From Caproiciproducens sp. MSJ-32 (GTDB lineage Bacteria > Bacillota > Clostridia > Clostridiales > Clostridiaceae), in the NCBI RefSeq assembly GCF_018918055.1, contig NZ_JAHLPS010000037.1, forward strand, positions 1 to 53,733: a stretch of DNA of 53,733 nt, in the 5' to 3' direction. Under the pieces are notes generated by a model. It was given only the letters and a program-made list of their open reading frames with translations. It was not told where the DNA came from and did no database searches. The translations under genes were made by a program, and so were the position numbers. Positions 16,161 to 26,000 of the stretch are shown here, piece after piece. The first letter of the stretch is position 1. Every line of letters begins with the position of its first letter.

Positions 16161-16748
16161 TTAATTGTTAATTAAACTCTGTATTTTTGAGGCAATTTTA
16201 TCAACTGGAACTACATAATCTACATATCCAGTTTCAAGGGCTACCTTAGGCATTCCATAAATCACACATGTTTCTTCATCCTGAACAATAGTTATTCCAT
16301 TATTTTTCTTCACTTCAACAGTACCTTTTGCTCCATCTTTACCCATACCTGTTAATACTACAGATATTATTCTATTGGTATATACTAAAGAAGCAGAAAT
16401 AAATAGTTGGTCCACTGCTGGCCTTACTCCCCATAGGGGTGGCTCTTGATTTAATCTTATAATACCAGGTTCTTTCACCACCATATGATATCCTCCTGGT
16501 GCAACATAAACTTTATTTTTTTCTATCTTATATCCATCTCTTGCCTCAAGAACTTCTAACCTGCATTTTTTATTTAATCTTTCCGCAAAAGCTTTAGTAA
16601 AACCACTAGGCATATGTTGAACAACTAATACTGCTGCATTAATATCCTGAGTAAACCCTGTAATTACTTTTTCTATTGCATTAGGGCCACCTGTTGATGC
16701 TCCTATTAAAATTATATCACGTATCACTTTTTTATTTTTATTTTCCAA
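16161..16748 (-). CDS. cheB: Receiver-less chemoreceptor methylesterase CheB
   Basis: Only the catalytic methylesterase domain is present, 195 residues against about 350 for ordinary CheB. The Ser18 (IGASTGGP), His45 (VVQHMPSGF) and Asp138 (LTGMGKDGAKG) triad is intact, so it should demethylate or deamidate receptors. The phosphorylation-controlled receiver domain is missing, and the space back to cheD is only 13 bases, so no remnant exists upstream. The start is TTG at 16748 with GGGGG eight bases before it. Activity may therefore be constitutive or controlled by another protein. Confidence 0.93.
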   Translation of the reverse strand: MENKNKKVIRDIILIGASTGGPNAIEKVITGFTQDINAAVLVVQHMPSGFTKAFAERLNKKCRLEVLEARDGYKIEKNKVYVAPGGYHMVVKEPGIIRLNQEPPLWGVRPAVDQLFISASLVYTNRIISVVLTGMGKDGAKGTVEVKKNNGITIVQDEETCVIYGMPKVALETGYVDYVVPVDKIASKIQSLINN

Positions 16749-16761
16749 TAGTGCATCCCCC

Positions 16762-17262
16762 TTATAGTTTCTTTAAGTCATTTCCTACAGTCTTTATGAT
16801 AACCGATCCATTTTCGCTATCAACTATCATAGTTCTTCCCTTATTGCCACCAACATCCTCAGCAATTATCGGTATAGCAAACTTCCTTATGGCCTCTCTT
16901 GTAGCTAAAACATTTCTTTGTCCAATATCACTAATAATTCTTTTATCACTAAAATTAAACATAGATGCTCCGCCAGCTATTTTAGCTGTAATACACTCTC
17001 TATTACCACCCAAGCTTAGCATTTTTAAGAGCAATTTTTCTATACCTAAATCTGCATATTTATAAGGATTGACAATATCTTTAAATTGTTTGCTATCTGG
17101 CAGCATTATATGTACTAATCCTGCAAGTTTTTTTTCTCTATCATATAAAGCAACTCCTACACAAGATCCAAGACCCATAGTAATTAATGTATCCGGGGAA
17201 GATACAACAGCAGCATCAGCTATTCCAACTCTAACCTCTCTTTTTTCCTGCAACTTTTTCAC
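16762..17262 (-). CDS. cheD: Chemoreceptor glutamine deamidase CheD
   Basis: CheD deamidates receptor glutamines and activates CheC. The 166-residue protein has the catalytic Cys34 in TMGLGSCVGVALYD and His51 in GLVHIMLPDS, with GGNRECITAKIAGGASMF as a family motif. The start is GTG overlapping the cheW stop (GTGA), so translation is coupled to that gene. Confidence 0.95.
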   Translation of the reverse strand: MKKLQEKREVRVGIADAAVVSSPDTLITMGLGSCVGVALYDREKKLAGLVHIMLPDSKQFKDIVNPYKYADLGIEKLLLKMLSLGGNRECITAKIAGGASMFNFSDKRIISDIGQRNVLATREAIRKFAIPIIAEDVGGNKGRTMIVDSENGSVIIKTVGNDLKKL

Positions 17263-17705
17263 CCCTGAAATATTATTTCTTCCTCTTCTAAAGTTAAAAT
17301 TTTATCTAAATTTAACAGCATAATTATGTTATTATCTTTTTTAACTATGCCCGTTATATATCTAACAGATATTAAGCTTGAAATTTCTTTAGATGCATTT
17401 ATATCATCTTCAGATATACTTAAAACTTCACTAACACTGTCTACTAATATTCCAAACTTATTTCTTTCTTTTTTAACAACAATTATCTTTTTATCATCTG
17501 AAATATTTTCTTTGAACTTAAATTTTTTTGCAAGATTTATTATTGGTAATACTCCTGCTTCATAATTAATTACCCCTTCAAAAAATTCAGGAACATCCGG
17601 AAGAGCTGTAGGCTTATCATACCCTAGAATTCTCTCAACTTCCATAATATCTGTAGCAAAAAATTCATCATCTAATTTAAAAACTAATATTTTTATCTCT
17701 TTCAT
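17259..17705 (-). CDS. cheW: Chemotaxis coupling protein CheW (copy next to cheD)
   Basis: A second single-domain CheW. I place the start at the ATG at 17705 (MKEIKILVF) because AGGAGG lies six bases before it; the frame is open further upstream but has no such site. That gives 148 residues with FEGVINYEAGVLPIINLAKK and GILVDSVSEVL. It differs substantially from the CheW at 11947-12345. Overlap with cheD (GTGA) and a 10-base gap to fapA mark the same operon. Confidence 0.9.
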   Translation of the reverse strand: MKEIKILVFKLDDEFFATDIMEVERILGYDKPTALPDVPEFFEGVINYEAGVLPIINLAKKFKFKENISDDKKIIVVKKERNKFGILVDSVSEVLSISEDDINASKEISSLISVRYITGIVKKDNNIIMLLNLDKILTLEEEEIIFQG

Positions 17706-17715
17706 TTCTTTCCTC

Positions 17716-19254
17716 CTATAGAAGCAATTTATCAATAACTATAGTGCCATCCTTATCTAAATATGCATGAATATCCTTAGATGGCTTATCCAAAATATAT
17801 TTTCTATTAGCTACAATAAAAATAGTGTTAGGATAAGCAATATTAACTTTTATCTCACCTTTTTTATCAACTTCTAATTTTGTAACCACTCCTGATTCAT
17901 TTCCTACAATTGAAGCATAAATAGCTTTTCCAGCTTTTAAATGGCCACCTCTGCAGACAGCTTCTTTACTAGTAAACTTAATACTTTCCTTTGCATAAAG
18001 TTCACTTGTAAATAATCCCTTTCCATTAATAATAATATTTCCGGCTGCCTTTATATCTGACTCTTGTCCATAATCCATAATTAAATCTATGCTTATCTTA
18101 GCTTCCTCATTTAATTCATTTAATTCATCATTAACTTTTTCTAAAAGTTCTTCTAATTCTTTAATACTATTAATATTAGCTATGCTTGTCCCTAATAATT
18201 TATTTCTTACTATTTTAACAATATCTGATTTGTTATAATCTCTAGAAAAATTAGAAATTATTTTCACAGAAAGCTTAGATATGTCCTTATATTTTGTTTC
18301 TATTAACAATCTAATCATCATTTTTTCTGACACATCTGCTTTTATTAAATTATTATTCTTTAAATATTCAAAATTAGCTAATATAGATTCAATTTTATCT
18401 TTTAACTCATTTAATAAATCAATTCTCTCTTGCCTAATTAAATCAATTCCTCCTATTTCTATAGTTGAGCCTATAATATTGCCTTCTATTTTAGAGCTAT
18501 TATTTGCCTTAATAACTGCATTAAAAGCTCCATTACTAACAAAAAGGGAATTCCCGCAGTTTACCTTCATTCCATCAGTTATTTTTCCATTTATTTTAAC
18601 ATTAGCAGGAAAATTGATATTTCCACTCTTTAAATTTACATCATTATTAAGAACATACATAGGCTCAACCCATACAGAGCTTTTATTATAATTTGGCTTA
18701 CCGGCCATAGTTGAAATAAATTTATTATCTACAAGCTTACAAGCTTGGCCTGCTTTATATTCAACTATCTTTTTGGGCCTGCTAGGTATAACCTCTGAAA
18801 ATACATTAACTCCATTTACGCCATCTTCTCCAATAATAATTTCGGCAAGAACTTCATTTTCTTTAACACTTATTATATTATTGATATTTTTATAATCTAT
18901 TTTGTATATATTTTCGTCTATCTCTATTTTTTTATTAGTACCAAATAATATATTAAGTTTATCTTCTATAGGAGGCCTTGCTTTTTCTCCCTTTGCAATC
19001 AATAACTCCTTAACTTCTTTATTGCTTTTTATATATTCAATTGAGGATTGTAAAATACCATATTTAATTCCATAACTATTTAAATATTGAATTATTTCAT
19101 CTTCTGATATTAATTCTGGAAGATTTTTATTACTTAAATCCTCACCCTCATCCTGATAAGTAATGGTTATATAAGCTTCTGTTTTATCAGAATTAAATTT
19201 AATATTAATATTTTTCTTAACTTCACTACTTTTCTCAGGAACTCTCTCTTCCAT
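17716..19254 (-). CDS. FapA/DUF342-family polymer-like protein
   Basis: This 512-residue protein belongs to the FapA (DUF342) group: an N-terminal region with GEKARPPIEDK and GVNVFSEVIPSR, followed by a bactofilin/MinC-like beta-helical part with repeated Asn/Gly turns (for example KINGKITDGMKVNCGNSLFV). A helical hairpin (about 280-400) interrupts the helix. Its biochemical role is poorly defined; members often occur in flagellar or chemotaxis loci. The start is put at ATG 19254, eight bases after GGAGG; an in-frame ATG 27 bases upstream has no such site. It heads the chemotaxis operon. Confidence 0.82.
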   Translation of the reverse strand: MEERVPEKSSEVKKNINIKFNSDKTEAYITITYQDEGEDLSNKNLPELISEDEIIQYLNSYGIKYGILQSSIEYIKSNKEVKELLIAKGEKARPPIEDKLNILFGTNKKIEIDENIYKIDYKNINNIISVKENEVLAEIIIGEDGVNGVNVFSEVIPSRPKKIVEYKAGQACKLVDNKFISTMAGKPNYNKSSVWVEPMYVLNNDVNLKSGNINFPANVKINGKITDGMKVNCGNSLFVSNGAFNAVIKANNSSKIEGNIIGSTIEIGGIDLIRQERIDLLNELKDKIESILANFEYLKNNNLIKADVSEKMMIRLLIETKYKDISKLSVKIISNFSRDYNKSDIVKIVRNKLLGTSIANINSIKELEELLEKVNDELNELNEEAKISIDLIMDYGQESDIKAAGNIIINGKGLFTSELYAKESIKFTSKEAVCRGGHLKAGKAIYASIVGNESGVVTKLEVDKKGEIKVNIAYPNTIFIVANRKYILDKPSKDIHAYLDKDGTIVIDKLLL

Positions 19255-19347
19255 AATTATCGCCTCCGATAAACCTACCATTAATATAATAATATGATAA
19301 TTAAATAAATTTTTAAATATTATTTAAATTTATAGTAAAATTTTATA

Positions 19348-20160
19348 TTATCTATAATTTTCAATATATTTTTTTATTTCTTCATCAAACTTTTTCATCA
19401 AATATCTCAAAACTTTATTATCTACATCTAAAACTTTATTATCAACTGATGAAATAGGAAGAATGTTAGGAGATGTTCCTGAAATAAACATGGCATCAAT
19501 ATTTTCTATTTTATCAAATTTAATTGACTTTTCTTCAAAATCTAGCCCTATTTTTTTACTTAAGGCAATTATCCTTCCTCTTGTTACTCCAGGAAGCACA
19601 TCTTCTAAAGGAGAAGTATAAAGTTTATCCTTTTCAATCATAAATATATTTGATTTGCTGCCTTCTGTAATATACCCAGCCTTATTAACTAGAATAGCTT
19701 CATAAGCATTATTTTTATTTATTTCTTCAGTAACTTTAGCCCTAAAATCATTATCAACTACTTTTGCGTTTGGGTTTGTTCTTTCTCCATGATAAAATAT
19801 AGTCTTAACTCCCTTTTCATACATTTCTTTTGAAGGATAAGAATGTTTTATGCTAAAAATCTTCATTGTATCCGTCTTTATATCAAAAGTTATCTTTATA
19901 TTTCCACAGTTAATTTTATTAGCCTCTATAAGCCTATCTATGTATTCCTTGATTTTATCATATTTATAAGAAAAAACCTTATTAGTTAAATTAAAGGAGG
20001 ACTCAAACCTTTTTATATGATCTTCGTAAAATAGAGGAACTCCCTGTATCACCTTAATAACTTCATAAATAATCCTTCCTTTTTCTGTTGCATCACTTGT
20101 GTAATTAATAATTTTTTCAATATGTCCATCTTCTAAATAATATTCTAAAATTGCCTCCAC
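19348..20160 (-). CDS. Class IV PLP aminotransferase
   Basis: A fold-type IV PLP enzyme of 270 residues, related to branched-chain aminotransferase, D-amino acid aminotransferase and aminodeoxychorismate lyase. It shows VPLFYEDHIKRFESSF, EAILVNKAGYITEGSKSNIF and EDVLPGVTRGRII, which bind PLP phosphate and substrate; the PLP lysine is probably in NPNAKVVDNDFR. The substrate cannot be fixed from sequence. Start is GTG at 20160 with GGAGG upstream. It lies in front of the chemotaxis operon, but no functional link is apparent. Confidence 0.85.
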   Translation of the reverse strand: MEAILEYYLEDGHIEKIINYTSDATEKGRIIYEVIKVIQGVPLFYEDHIKRFESSFNLTNKVFSYKYDKIKEYIDRLIEANKINCGNIKITFDIKTDTMKIFSIKHSYPSKEMYEKGVKTIFYHGERTNPNAKVVDNDFRAKVTEEINKNNAYEAILVNKAGYITEGSKSNIFMIEKDKLYTSPLEDVLPGVTRGRIIALSKKIGLDFEEKSIKFDKIENIDAMFISGTSPNILPISSVDNKVLDVDNKVLRYLMKKFDEEIKKYIENYR

Positions 20161-20460
20161 TTTAATGCCTCCTTATAATTATCCCCTATCTAGAATAACT
20201 TAAATGAGTGCTTTTTATTTCTACAAGTTCTTCTAAATATTTCATTTGTTATATTTATTATATAATTTATCTATAAAATTATCCATAATAAAACAAAAAT
20301 GGTATAACATTAAGGATAATATTTTATATGTTTATTATATAATAAAAAACTTTTATCTTAAATAATTAATAAATTAATTAAATTTATAACAAAAAGGTAA
20401 TAGGCTTAAAACCAAACTTTCACCTATCACCCTTTACTTAAGACTTATTAACTATCAATA
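20161..20460. other. 300-base intergenic region between two aminotransferases
   Basis: The gap is very AT-rich. It contains the terminator of the gene at 20461 (20391-20431) and, on the minus strand, a weak promoter-like pair TTGTTT and TAGATA 17 bases apart before the class IV aminotransferase. A 19-codon frame beginning MKYLEELVEIK has no ribosome binding site. I see no riboswitch or other gene. Confidence 0.5.
20391..20431 (-). terminator. Terminator after the aspartate-type aminotransferase
   Basis: GGTAATAGG (20396-20404) pairs with CCTATCACC (20423-20431), with G-U pairs allowed in the RNA, and TTTTTG follows on the minus strand. Confidence 0.75.
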
Positions 20461-21654
20461 TTATTTCAATTTATTTAGGAAATTTTCAAGCCTATCTAAC
20501 CCTTTGCTTATCACTTCCATGGAAGTCGCATAGGATAATCTAATGTAATTATCCAACCCAAAAGCAATTCCCGGGATAACCGCTAGCTTTTCCTCCTCTA
20601 ATAATTTTTTTGAAAAATCTAAAGAAGATTTTATTTTATATCCATTTAGTTCTTTATTATAGTAATAACCTACATTAACCATAATATAAAATGCACCCAT
20701 TGGCTTAATAAAAGAAACATTTTTTATCTCAGCTAATCTATCAGCCATATAATTTCTTCTGCTTTCAAATTCTTTTATCATTTTATTTACGCTATCCTGA
20801 CTGCCTTCTAAAGCTTCAAGGGCAGCATATTGACTTATTGAACTTGCATTTGATGTCATATGACTTTGTATACTTCCCATAAGACTGGCAATTTTTTTTG
20901 AAGAAGCTGAGTATCCTATTCTCCATCCAGTCATTGCATAGGATTTTGAAAAGCCATTTATTACTATCGTTCTATTATAAGCATCTTCTGAAAGGGAAGC
21001 TATGCTTATGTGCTTTTTGTTATCATATATAAGTTTTTCATATATTTCATCTGAAATTATTATAAGATCATTTTCTTTTGCAAATTCTGCTATAGCTTTA
21101 AGCTCTTCTTCATTATATATACTGCCGGTAGGATTATTGGGACTATTTAATATTATTGCTTTTGTCTTTTTTGTTAATACTTTTTTCAAAGAAGCTATTG
21201 TATATTTAAAGTCATTACTTTCTTCTGTATTACAAAATACGGGTACTCCATCAGCCATTTTTACTAATTCTGGATAACTTACCCAATATGGAGTTGGAAT
21301 TATTACTTCATCCCCCGGATTTAATATAGCCATAAAAATATTTGATAAACATTGTTTTGCACCTGTAGAAACTATAATTTGTTCAGGAAAATAATTAAGA
21401 TTATTTTCTTTTTTTAATTTATCACATATAGCTTTTCTTAATTCTATAATTCCGCTTGTTTTTGTATATTTTGTTTTTCCTTCCTTCATAGCTTTATAAG
21501 CTGCTTCAATTATATTATTTGGAGTATTAAAATCTGGTTCTCCAGCACCAAAACTCAATACATCTATTCCCTGGGCTTTCAACTCTGCAGCCTTAGCTGT
21601 AATTTCTAATGTAATTGACGGATTAATTTGTAAAACTTTCTTAGATAGTTCCAT
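20461..21654 (-). CDS. Class I aminotransferase, aspartate type
   Basis: This 397-residue fold-type I PLP enzyme resembles bacterial class Ib aspartate aminotransferases. It has FGAGEPDFNTPNNI at the N-terminus, NSPNNPTGSIY, and the PLP lysine in VINGFSKSYAMTGWRIGY, with the Arg near YIRLSYATS that binds the substrate carboxylate. The ATG at 21654 is preferred because GAGGT lies six bases before it; a GTG four codons upstream overlaps the PHP gene stop. It begins 8 bases after that gene, probably one operon. Exact amino-donor specificity is uncertain. Confidence 0.88.
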   Translation of the reverse strand: MELSKKVLQINPSITLEITAKAAELKAQGIDVLSFGAGEPDFNTPNNIIEAAYKAMKEGKTKYTKTSGIIELRKAICDKLKKENNLNYFPEQIIVSTGAKQCLSNIFMAILNPGDEVIIPTPYWVSYPELVKMADGVPVFCNTEESNDFKYTIASLKKVLTKKTKAIILNSPNNPTGSIYNEEELKAIAEFAKENDLIIISDEIYEKLIYDNKKHISIASLSEDAYNRTIVINGFSKSYAMTGWRIGYSASSKKIASLMGSIQSHMTSNASSISQYAALEALEGSQDSVNKMIKEFESRRNYMADRLAEIKNVSFIKPMGAFYIMVNVGYYYNKELNGYKIKSSLDFSKKLLEEEKLAVIPGIAFGLDNYIRLSYATSMEVISKGLDRLENFLNKLK

Positions 21655-21662
21655 TTTGTACC

Positions 21663-22481
21663 TCACTTGCTCTTAAATTTAATTAATTTATTTAATAACT
21701 CTTCTTTTATTCCATAACTTCCAATCAGATTCTCACTATAACACCCTTTACCATGATAGTCACTTCCCCCTGTAATAATAAGTTTATGTTTTTTTGCAAG
21801 ATTATAAAATTTATTAGTATCTTCTCTTAAATGAGAAGGATGATACACTTCTAAACCCATTAATCCAAAAAACTTTAACTCTTTTATTAAATTCTCCATG
21901 GCTAAACCTCTATACACTTGACCAGGATGAGCCAGAACTGGAATTCCTCCAGCTTCTCTAATGACTTTAATGGCTTCCCTATAATTTAATTTATACCCCT
22001 TAACATAAGCAGGTTTATCTTTAACCAAAAAGCTCATAAAGGCAGTTTTATAATTATCATAATATCCCTTTTTAACCATAGCATTTGCTATATGACTTCT
22101 ACCTATTGAATTGCTTAATTCAATATCTTCCATTGATAGGTCTATTCCATTTTCATTGAGCTTCATAATGATCTTTTCTACTCTTTTTATTCTTTCTTTC
22201 GCCAATTTATTGACAATATTAATTAAATGAGCATTCTTATAATCTATAAAATATCCTAATATATGTATTTCTAAATTATCAATTTCTGAACTTAATTCAA
22301 TCCCTGGTATTATTTCTATATCATTATATTTCTTTTCTACAATATATTGTGAAGATATACAATCATGATCTGTTATAGAAATAGCTTTTAGTCCATTTTG
22401 CCTAGCTATTTCAACTATTTCTTCAGGAGACAAAGTTCCATCAGAATAATTTGAATGTATATGTAAATCTGCACATTTCAT
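21663..22481 (-). CDS. PHP-domain phosphoesterase
   Basis: The 272-residue protein is a PHP metallophosphoesterase of the YciV/RNase AM type, expected to act on nucleoside 3',5'-bisphosphates or short RNA. Metal ligands are visible in ADLHIHSNYSDGTLSPEE, ISITDHDCIS, PGIELSSEI, VLAHPGQVY and ITGGSDYHGKG. No membrane segment is seen. It is followed at once by the aminotransferase gene. Confidence 0.88.
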   Translation of the reverse strand: MKCADLHIHSNYSDGTLSPEEIVEIARQNGLKAISITDHDCISSQYIVEKKYNDIEIIPGIELSSEIDNLEIHILGYFIDYKNAHLINIVNKLAKERIKRVEKIIMKLNENGIDLSMEDIELSNSIGRSHIANAMVKKGYYDNYKTAFMSFLVKDKPAYVKGYKLNYREAIKVIREAGGIPVLAHPGQVYRGLAMENLIKELKFFGLMGLEVYHPSHLREDTNKFYNLAKKHKLIITGGSDYHGKGCYSENLIGSYGIKEELLNKLIKFKSK

Positions 22482-22563
22482 TCTTTAGCACCTTTTTCTA
22501 ACTTTTTATTATTTCTTTCTACATTATAAAAATAATATCACTATTAAAATAAAATGACAATTA

Positions 22564-22590
22564 AAAAAAGTGCTATATCAGCACTTTTTT
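22564..22590 (-). terminator. Terminator after the DUF1292 gene
   Basis: AAAAAAGTGCT (22564-22574) and AGCACTTTTTT (22580-22590) form a perfect hairpin flanked by T tracts on both strands, so it could work in either direction. Confidence 0.88.
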
Positions 22591-22594
22591 ATTA

Positions 22595-22891
22595 TTAATC
22601 TTCTAGTTCTTCACTATAAAATTTTGATACTCTATCAAATTCATCTTCTTCAGGAACTTCTAATTCACCATTTTCAGCTGCTCTAAATAAGTAAACTGAA
22701 TCTTCATTTGGATCTTGAGCTAGTATGTATTCCTTATCTTCAAATTCAAAAGCATCAATAATAGGACATGAAATTACATTTCCATTATCATCTTCTAGAT
22801 CTACAACAAAATGTTCATGTTCATGATCGTGTCCGCATCCACAATCTTCTCCATGTTCATGATGATGTAATTCATTTTTTTCTTTATCCAT
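22595..22891 (-). CDS. His-rich DUF1292 family protein
   Basis: A 98-residue acidic protein of the DUF1292 (YrzB-like) family, recognisable from VVDLEDDNGN, DAFEFEDKEYILAQ and EVPEEDEFDRVSKFY. The function of the family is unknown. An N-terminal insert, HHHEHGEDCGCGHDHEHEH, holds nine His and two Cys and could bind zinc, nickel or another metal. The start at 22891 is chosen because GGAGG lies seven bases before it; an in-frame ATG at 22915 would place that site inside the gene. Confidence 0.9.
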   Translation of the reverse strand: MDKEKNELHHHEHGEDCGCGHDHEHEHFVVDLEDDNGNVISCPIIDAFEFEDKEYILAQDPNEDSVYLFRAAENGELEVPEEDEFDRVSKFYSEELED

Positions 22892-22990
22892 AATATAATC
22901 CTCCTTTAAAGGCATTCTTCTATTTAATTCTACCCTTTATTTATAAAAATTAAAAGCAAAAAATTTAATTATTTTTTATAAAGCATAAAA

Positions 22991-23017
22991 AAATAAGGAG
23001 CAAAAAGCTCCTTATTT
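22991..23017 (-). terminator. Terminator of nifJ
   Basis: AAATAAGGAGC (22991-23001) pairs perfectly with GCTCCTTATTT (23007-23017) around a five-base loop and is followed by seven T residues on the minus strand, directly after the nifJ stop. Confidence 0.92.
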
Positions 23018-23021
23018 AAAA

Positions 23022-26000
23022 TTATTCTTGTTCTGCTAATCTCTTATAAGTTGCTAATCTTTCCATAGCATCTTGTTCTGTCTTAGCAAATAATTCTTCA
23101 GCTTGTTCTGGGAATACTTTTGCTAATGAAGCATATCTAACTTCTCCCATTAAGAAGTCTCTGAAGCTACCCTTTGGTTCCTTAGAATCTAAGCTAAATG
23201 GATTCTTAGTTCCCTTTAAGCTTGGATTGTATCTATATAGAGCCCAATATCCACATTCAACAGCTTTCTTAGCTTCATCTTGGCTGTTTGACATACCAGC
23301 TTTAATTCCGTGGCTGATACATGGAGCATATGCAATGATTAATGATGGACCTGGATAAGCTTCAGCTTCAGCTATAGCCTTAAGAGCTTGGTTCTTATCT
23401 GCACCCATAGAAATTTGTGCTACATATACATATCCGTATGTCATAGCCATCATTCCTAGGTCTTTCTTCTTAGTCTTCTTACCTGATGCAGCAAATTTAG
23501 CTATTGCAGCAGTTGGTGTAGATTTAGAAGATTGTCCACCTGTATTTGAGTAAATTTCTGTATCTAATACAAGAACATTAACATCTTCTCCAGAAGCAAG
23601 AACGTGATCTAATCCACCGTATCCGATGTCATAAGCCCAACCGTCTCCTCCGAAGATCCATTGTGATCTCTTAACTAGATAATCTTTTTCTTTTAAGATT
23701 TCTCTAGCATAATCAGCATCAACATTTTGTAGAGCTGCAATTACTCTATTAGCTCTATCTCTTGTTCCTTCACCACTGTTCATATGATCTAACCAGTCTT
23801 GAAGTACTGCTTTAACTTCTTCAGAACTTTCAACTTCTAGACCTTTTCTCATATTTTCAGCAATTCTTTCTCTTATAGCCTTAACTCCTAAGAACATACC
23901 TAAACCAAATTCAGCGTTATCTTCGAATAATGAGTTAGCCCATGCTGGTCCATGTCCATCTTTATTTACAGTGTATGGAGTTGCAGGAACTGAACCACCC
24001 CAGATTGATGAACATCCTGTAGCGTTAGCTATCATCATTCTATCACCGAATAATTGAGTTACAAGCTTAACGTATGGAGTTTCTCCACAACCTGCGCAAG
24101 CACCTGAGAATTCAAGTAATGGTTGTTCGAATTGGCTACCCTTAACTGTGTTCTTATTCATAGGGTTTTTCTTAGGTTTAATGTCATTTACTGCATAATC
24201 CCATGGTTCAATTTGATCATGTTGTGATTCTTGTGGCTTCATAATTAATGCCTTACCAGGAGCTGGACATACTTGAGCACAGTTTCCACAGCCTGTACAA
24301 TCTAAAGGTGAAACCCCAATTGTATAGAACATTGGTTCTTCAGTCTTTAATGCCTTAGCTGGAACTGACTTCATTCCTTCTGGAGCATTATTCTTTTCTT
24401 CTTCAGTTAATAAGAATGGTCTAATTGTAGCATGTGGACAAACAAATGCACATTGATTACATTGAATACATTTATCTTCTTGCCATTCAGGAACGTTAAT
24501 AGCAATTCCTCTCTTTTCATAAGCAGCAGTACCCGGCATGAATGTACCATCAGCTAAATCTGCTAATTGAGAAACTGTTAAATCAAATCCTTTTTGAGCA
24601 TTTATAGGCTCAACTATATTCTTAATGAAGTCTGGTTTCTTTCTCTTATCTTCCTTAACTTCATCAACAGCATCTTTCCAATCAGCCGGAACGTCTATCT
24701 TAACTATAGCTTCAATTCCCTTATCTATAGCAGCATGGTTCATATCAACAACATTTTGTCCTTTTTTACCATATGAAGTAACAACTGCTTCTTTTAAGTA
24801 TTTAACTGCATCTTCAACTGGAATAATATTTGCAATCTTGAAGAATGCTGATTGCATTATCATGTTAATTCTTCCGCCAAGACCAACTTCTTGAGCTATC
24901 TTAACAGCATTTAATGTATAGAATTCAATATTATTGTTAGCAATGTATCTCTTCATTGAAGCTGGTAATTTTTCATCAAGTTCTTCTGTTGTCCAAACAG
25001 TGTTAAGTAAGAACTTACCACCCTTCTTTAATCCTTCTAATACATCATATTTATATACATATGCTTGATTGTGACATGCTACGAAATCAGCCTTATCTAT
25101 TAAATATGGAGACTTAATTGGAGAATTACCAAATCTTAAGTGAGATACTGTTATACCACCTGACTTCTTAGAGTCATATGAGAAGTATCCTTGAGCATAC
25201 ATGTTAGTTTTATCTCCAATGATCTTAATAGCACTCTTGTTAGCACCAACAGTACCATCTGATCCTAATCCCCAGAACTTACATGCTTTAGTTCCAGCTG
25301 GTGTAGCATCTATATCTTCAACAATTTCTAATGAAGTATTTGTTACATCATCAACTATACCTATAGTAAATCCGTTCTTTGGATTATCTAAAGCTAGGTT
25401 TGCAAATACTGCAGCTATGTGTGATGGATTTGGATCCTTTGAACCTAATCCATATCTACCTCCAACTATGATAGGAGCATTTTCTTTTCCATAGAAAGCA
25501 CTCTTAACATCTAGATATAAAGGTTCTCCAATTGATCCTGGTTCCTTTGTTCTATCTAATACAGCAATTTTCTTTACTGTGCTTGGTATTACTTTTAATA
25601 ATTTTTCTACAGAGAATGGTCTAAATAATCTAACTTTAACTAAACCTACTTTTTCTCCTCTTGCGTTTAAGAAGTCAACAGTTTCTTCAACAACGTCGAT
25701 TGATGAACCCATAGAAATAATAATTCTATCAGCATCAGGAGCTCCGTAATAATCGAAGCAGTGATATTCTCTACCTGTTAATTTAGTTATTTCAGCCATG
25801 TAACTTTCAACAATGTCTGGAACTTGTTCATAATATCTATTTACTGATTCTCTAGTTTGGAAATAGATATCTGGGTTTTGAGCAGTTCCTCTTGTTACTG
25901 GATGATTTGGACTTAAAGCTCTTGCTCTAAATTCTTCTAAAGCTTCTTGATCAACTAACTTAGCTAATTCATCATATTCTAAAACTTCTATCTTTTGTAT

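Noticed and set aside
2181-19254. c-di-GMP riboswitch controlling the flagellar genes
   Set aside because: No GEMM-type conserved blocks were seen in the intergenic regions of the locus, and the gaps are mostly too short.
20184-20243. 19-codon frame MKYLEELVEIK... on the minus strand before the class IV aminotransferase
   Set aside because: No ribosome binding site precedes its ATG and no known leader peptide has this sequence, so it is not supported as a gene.
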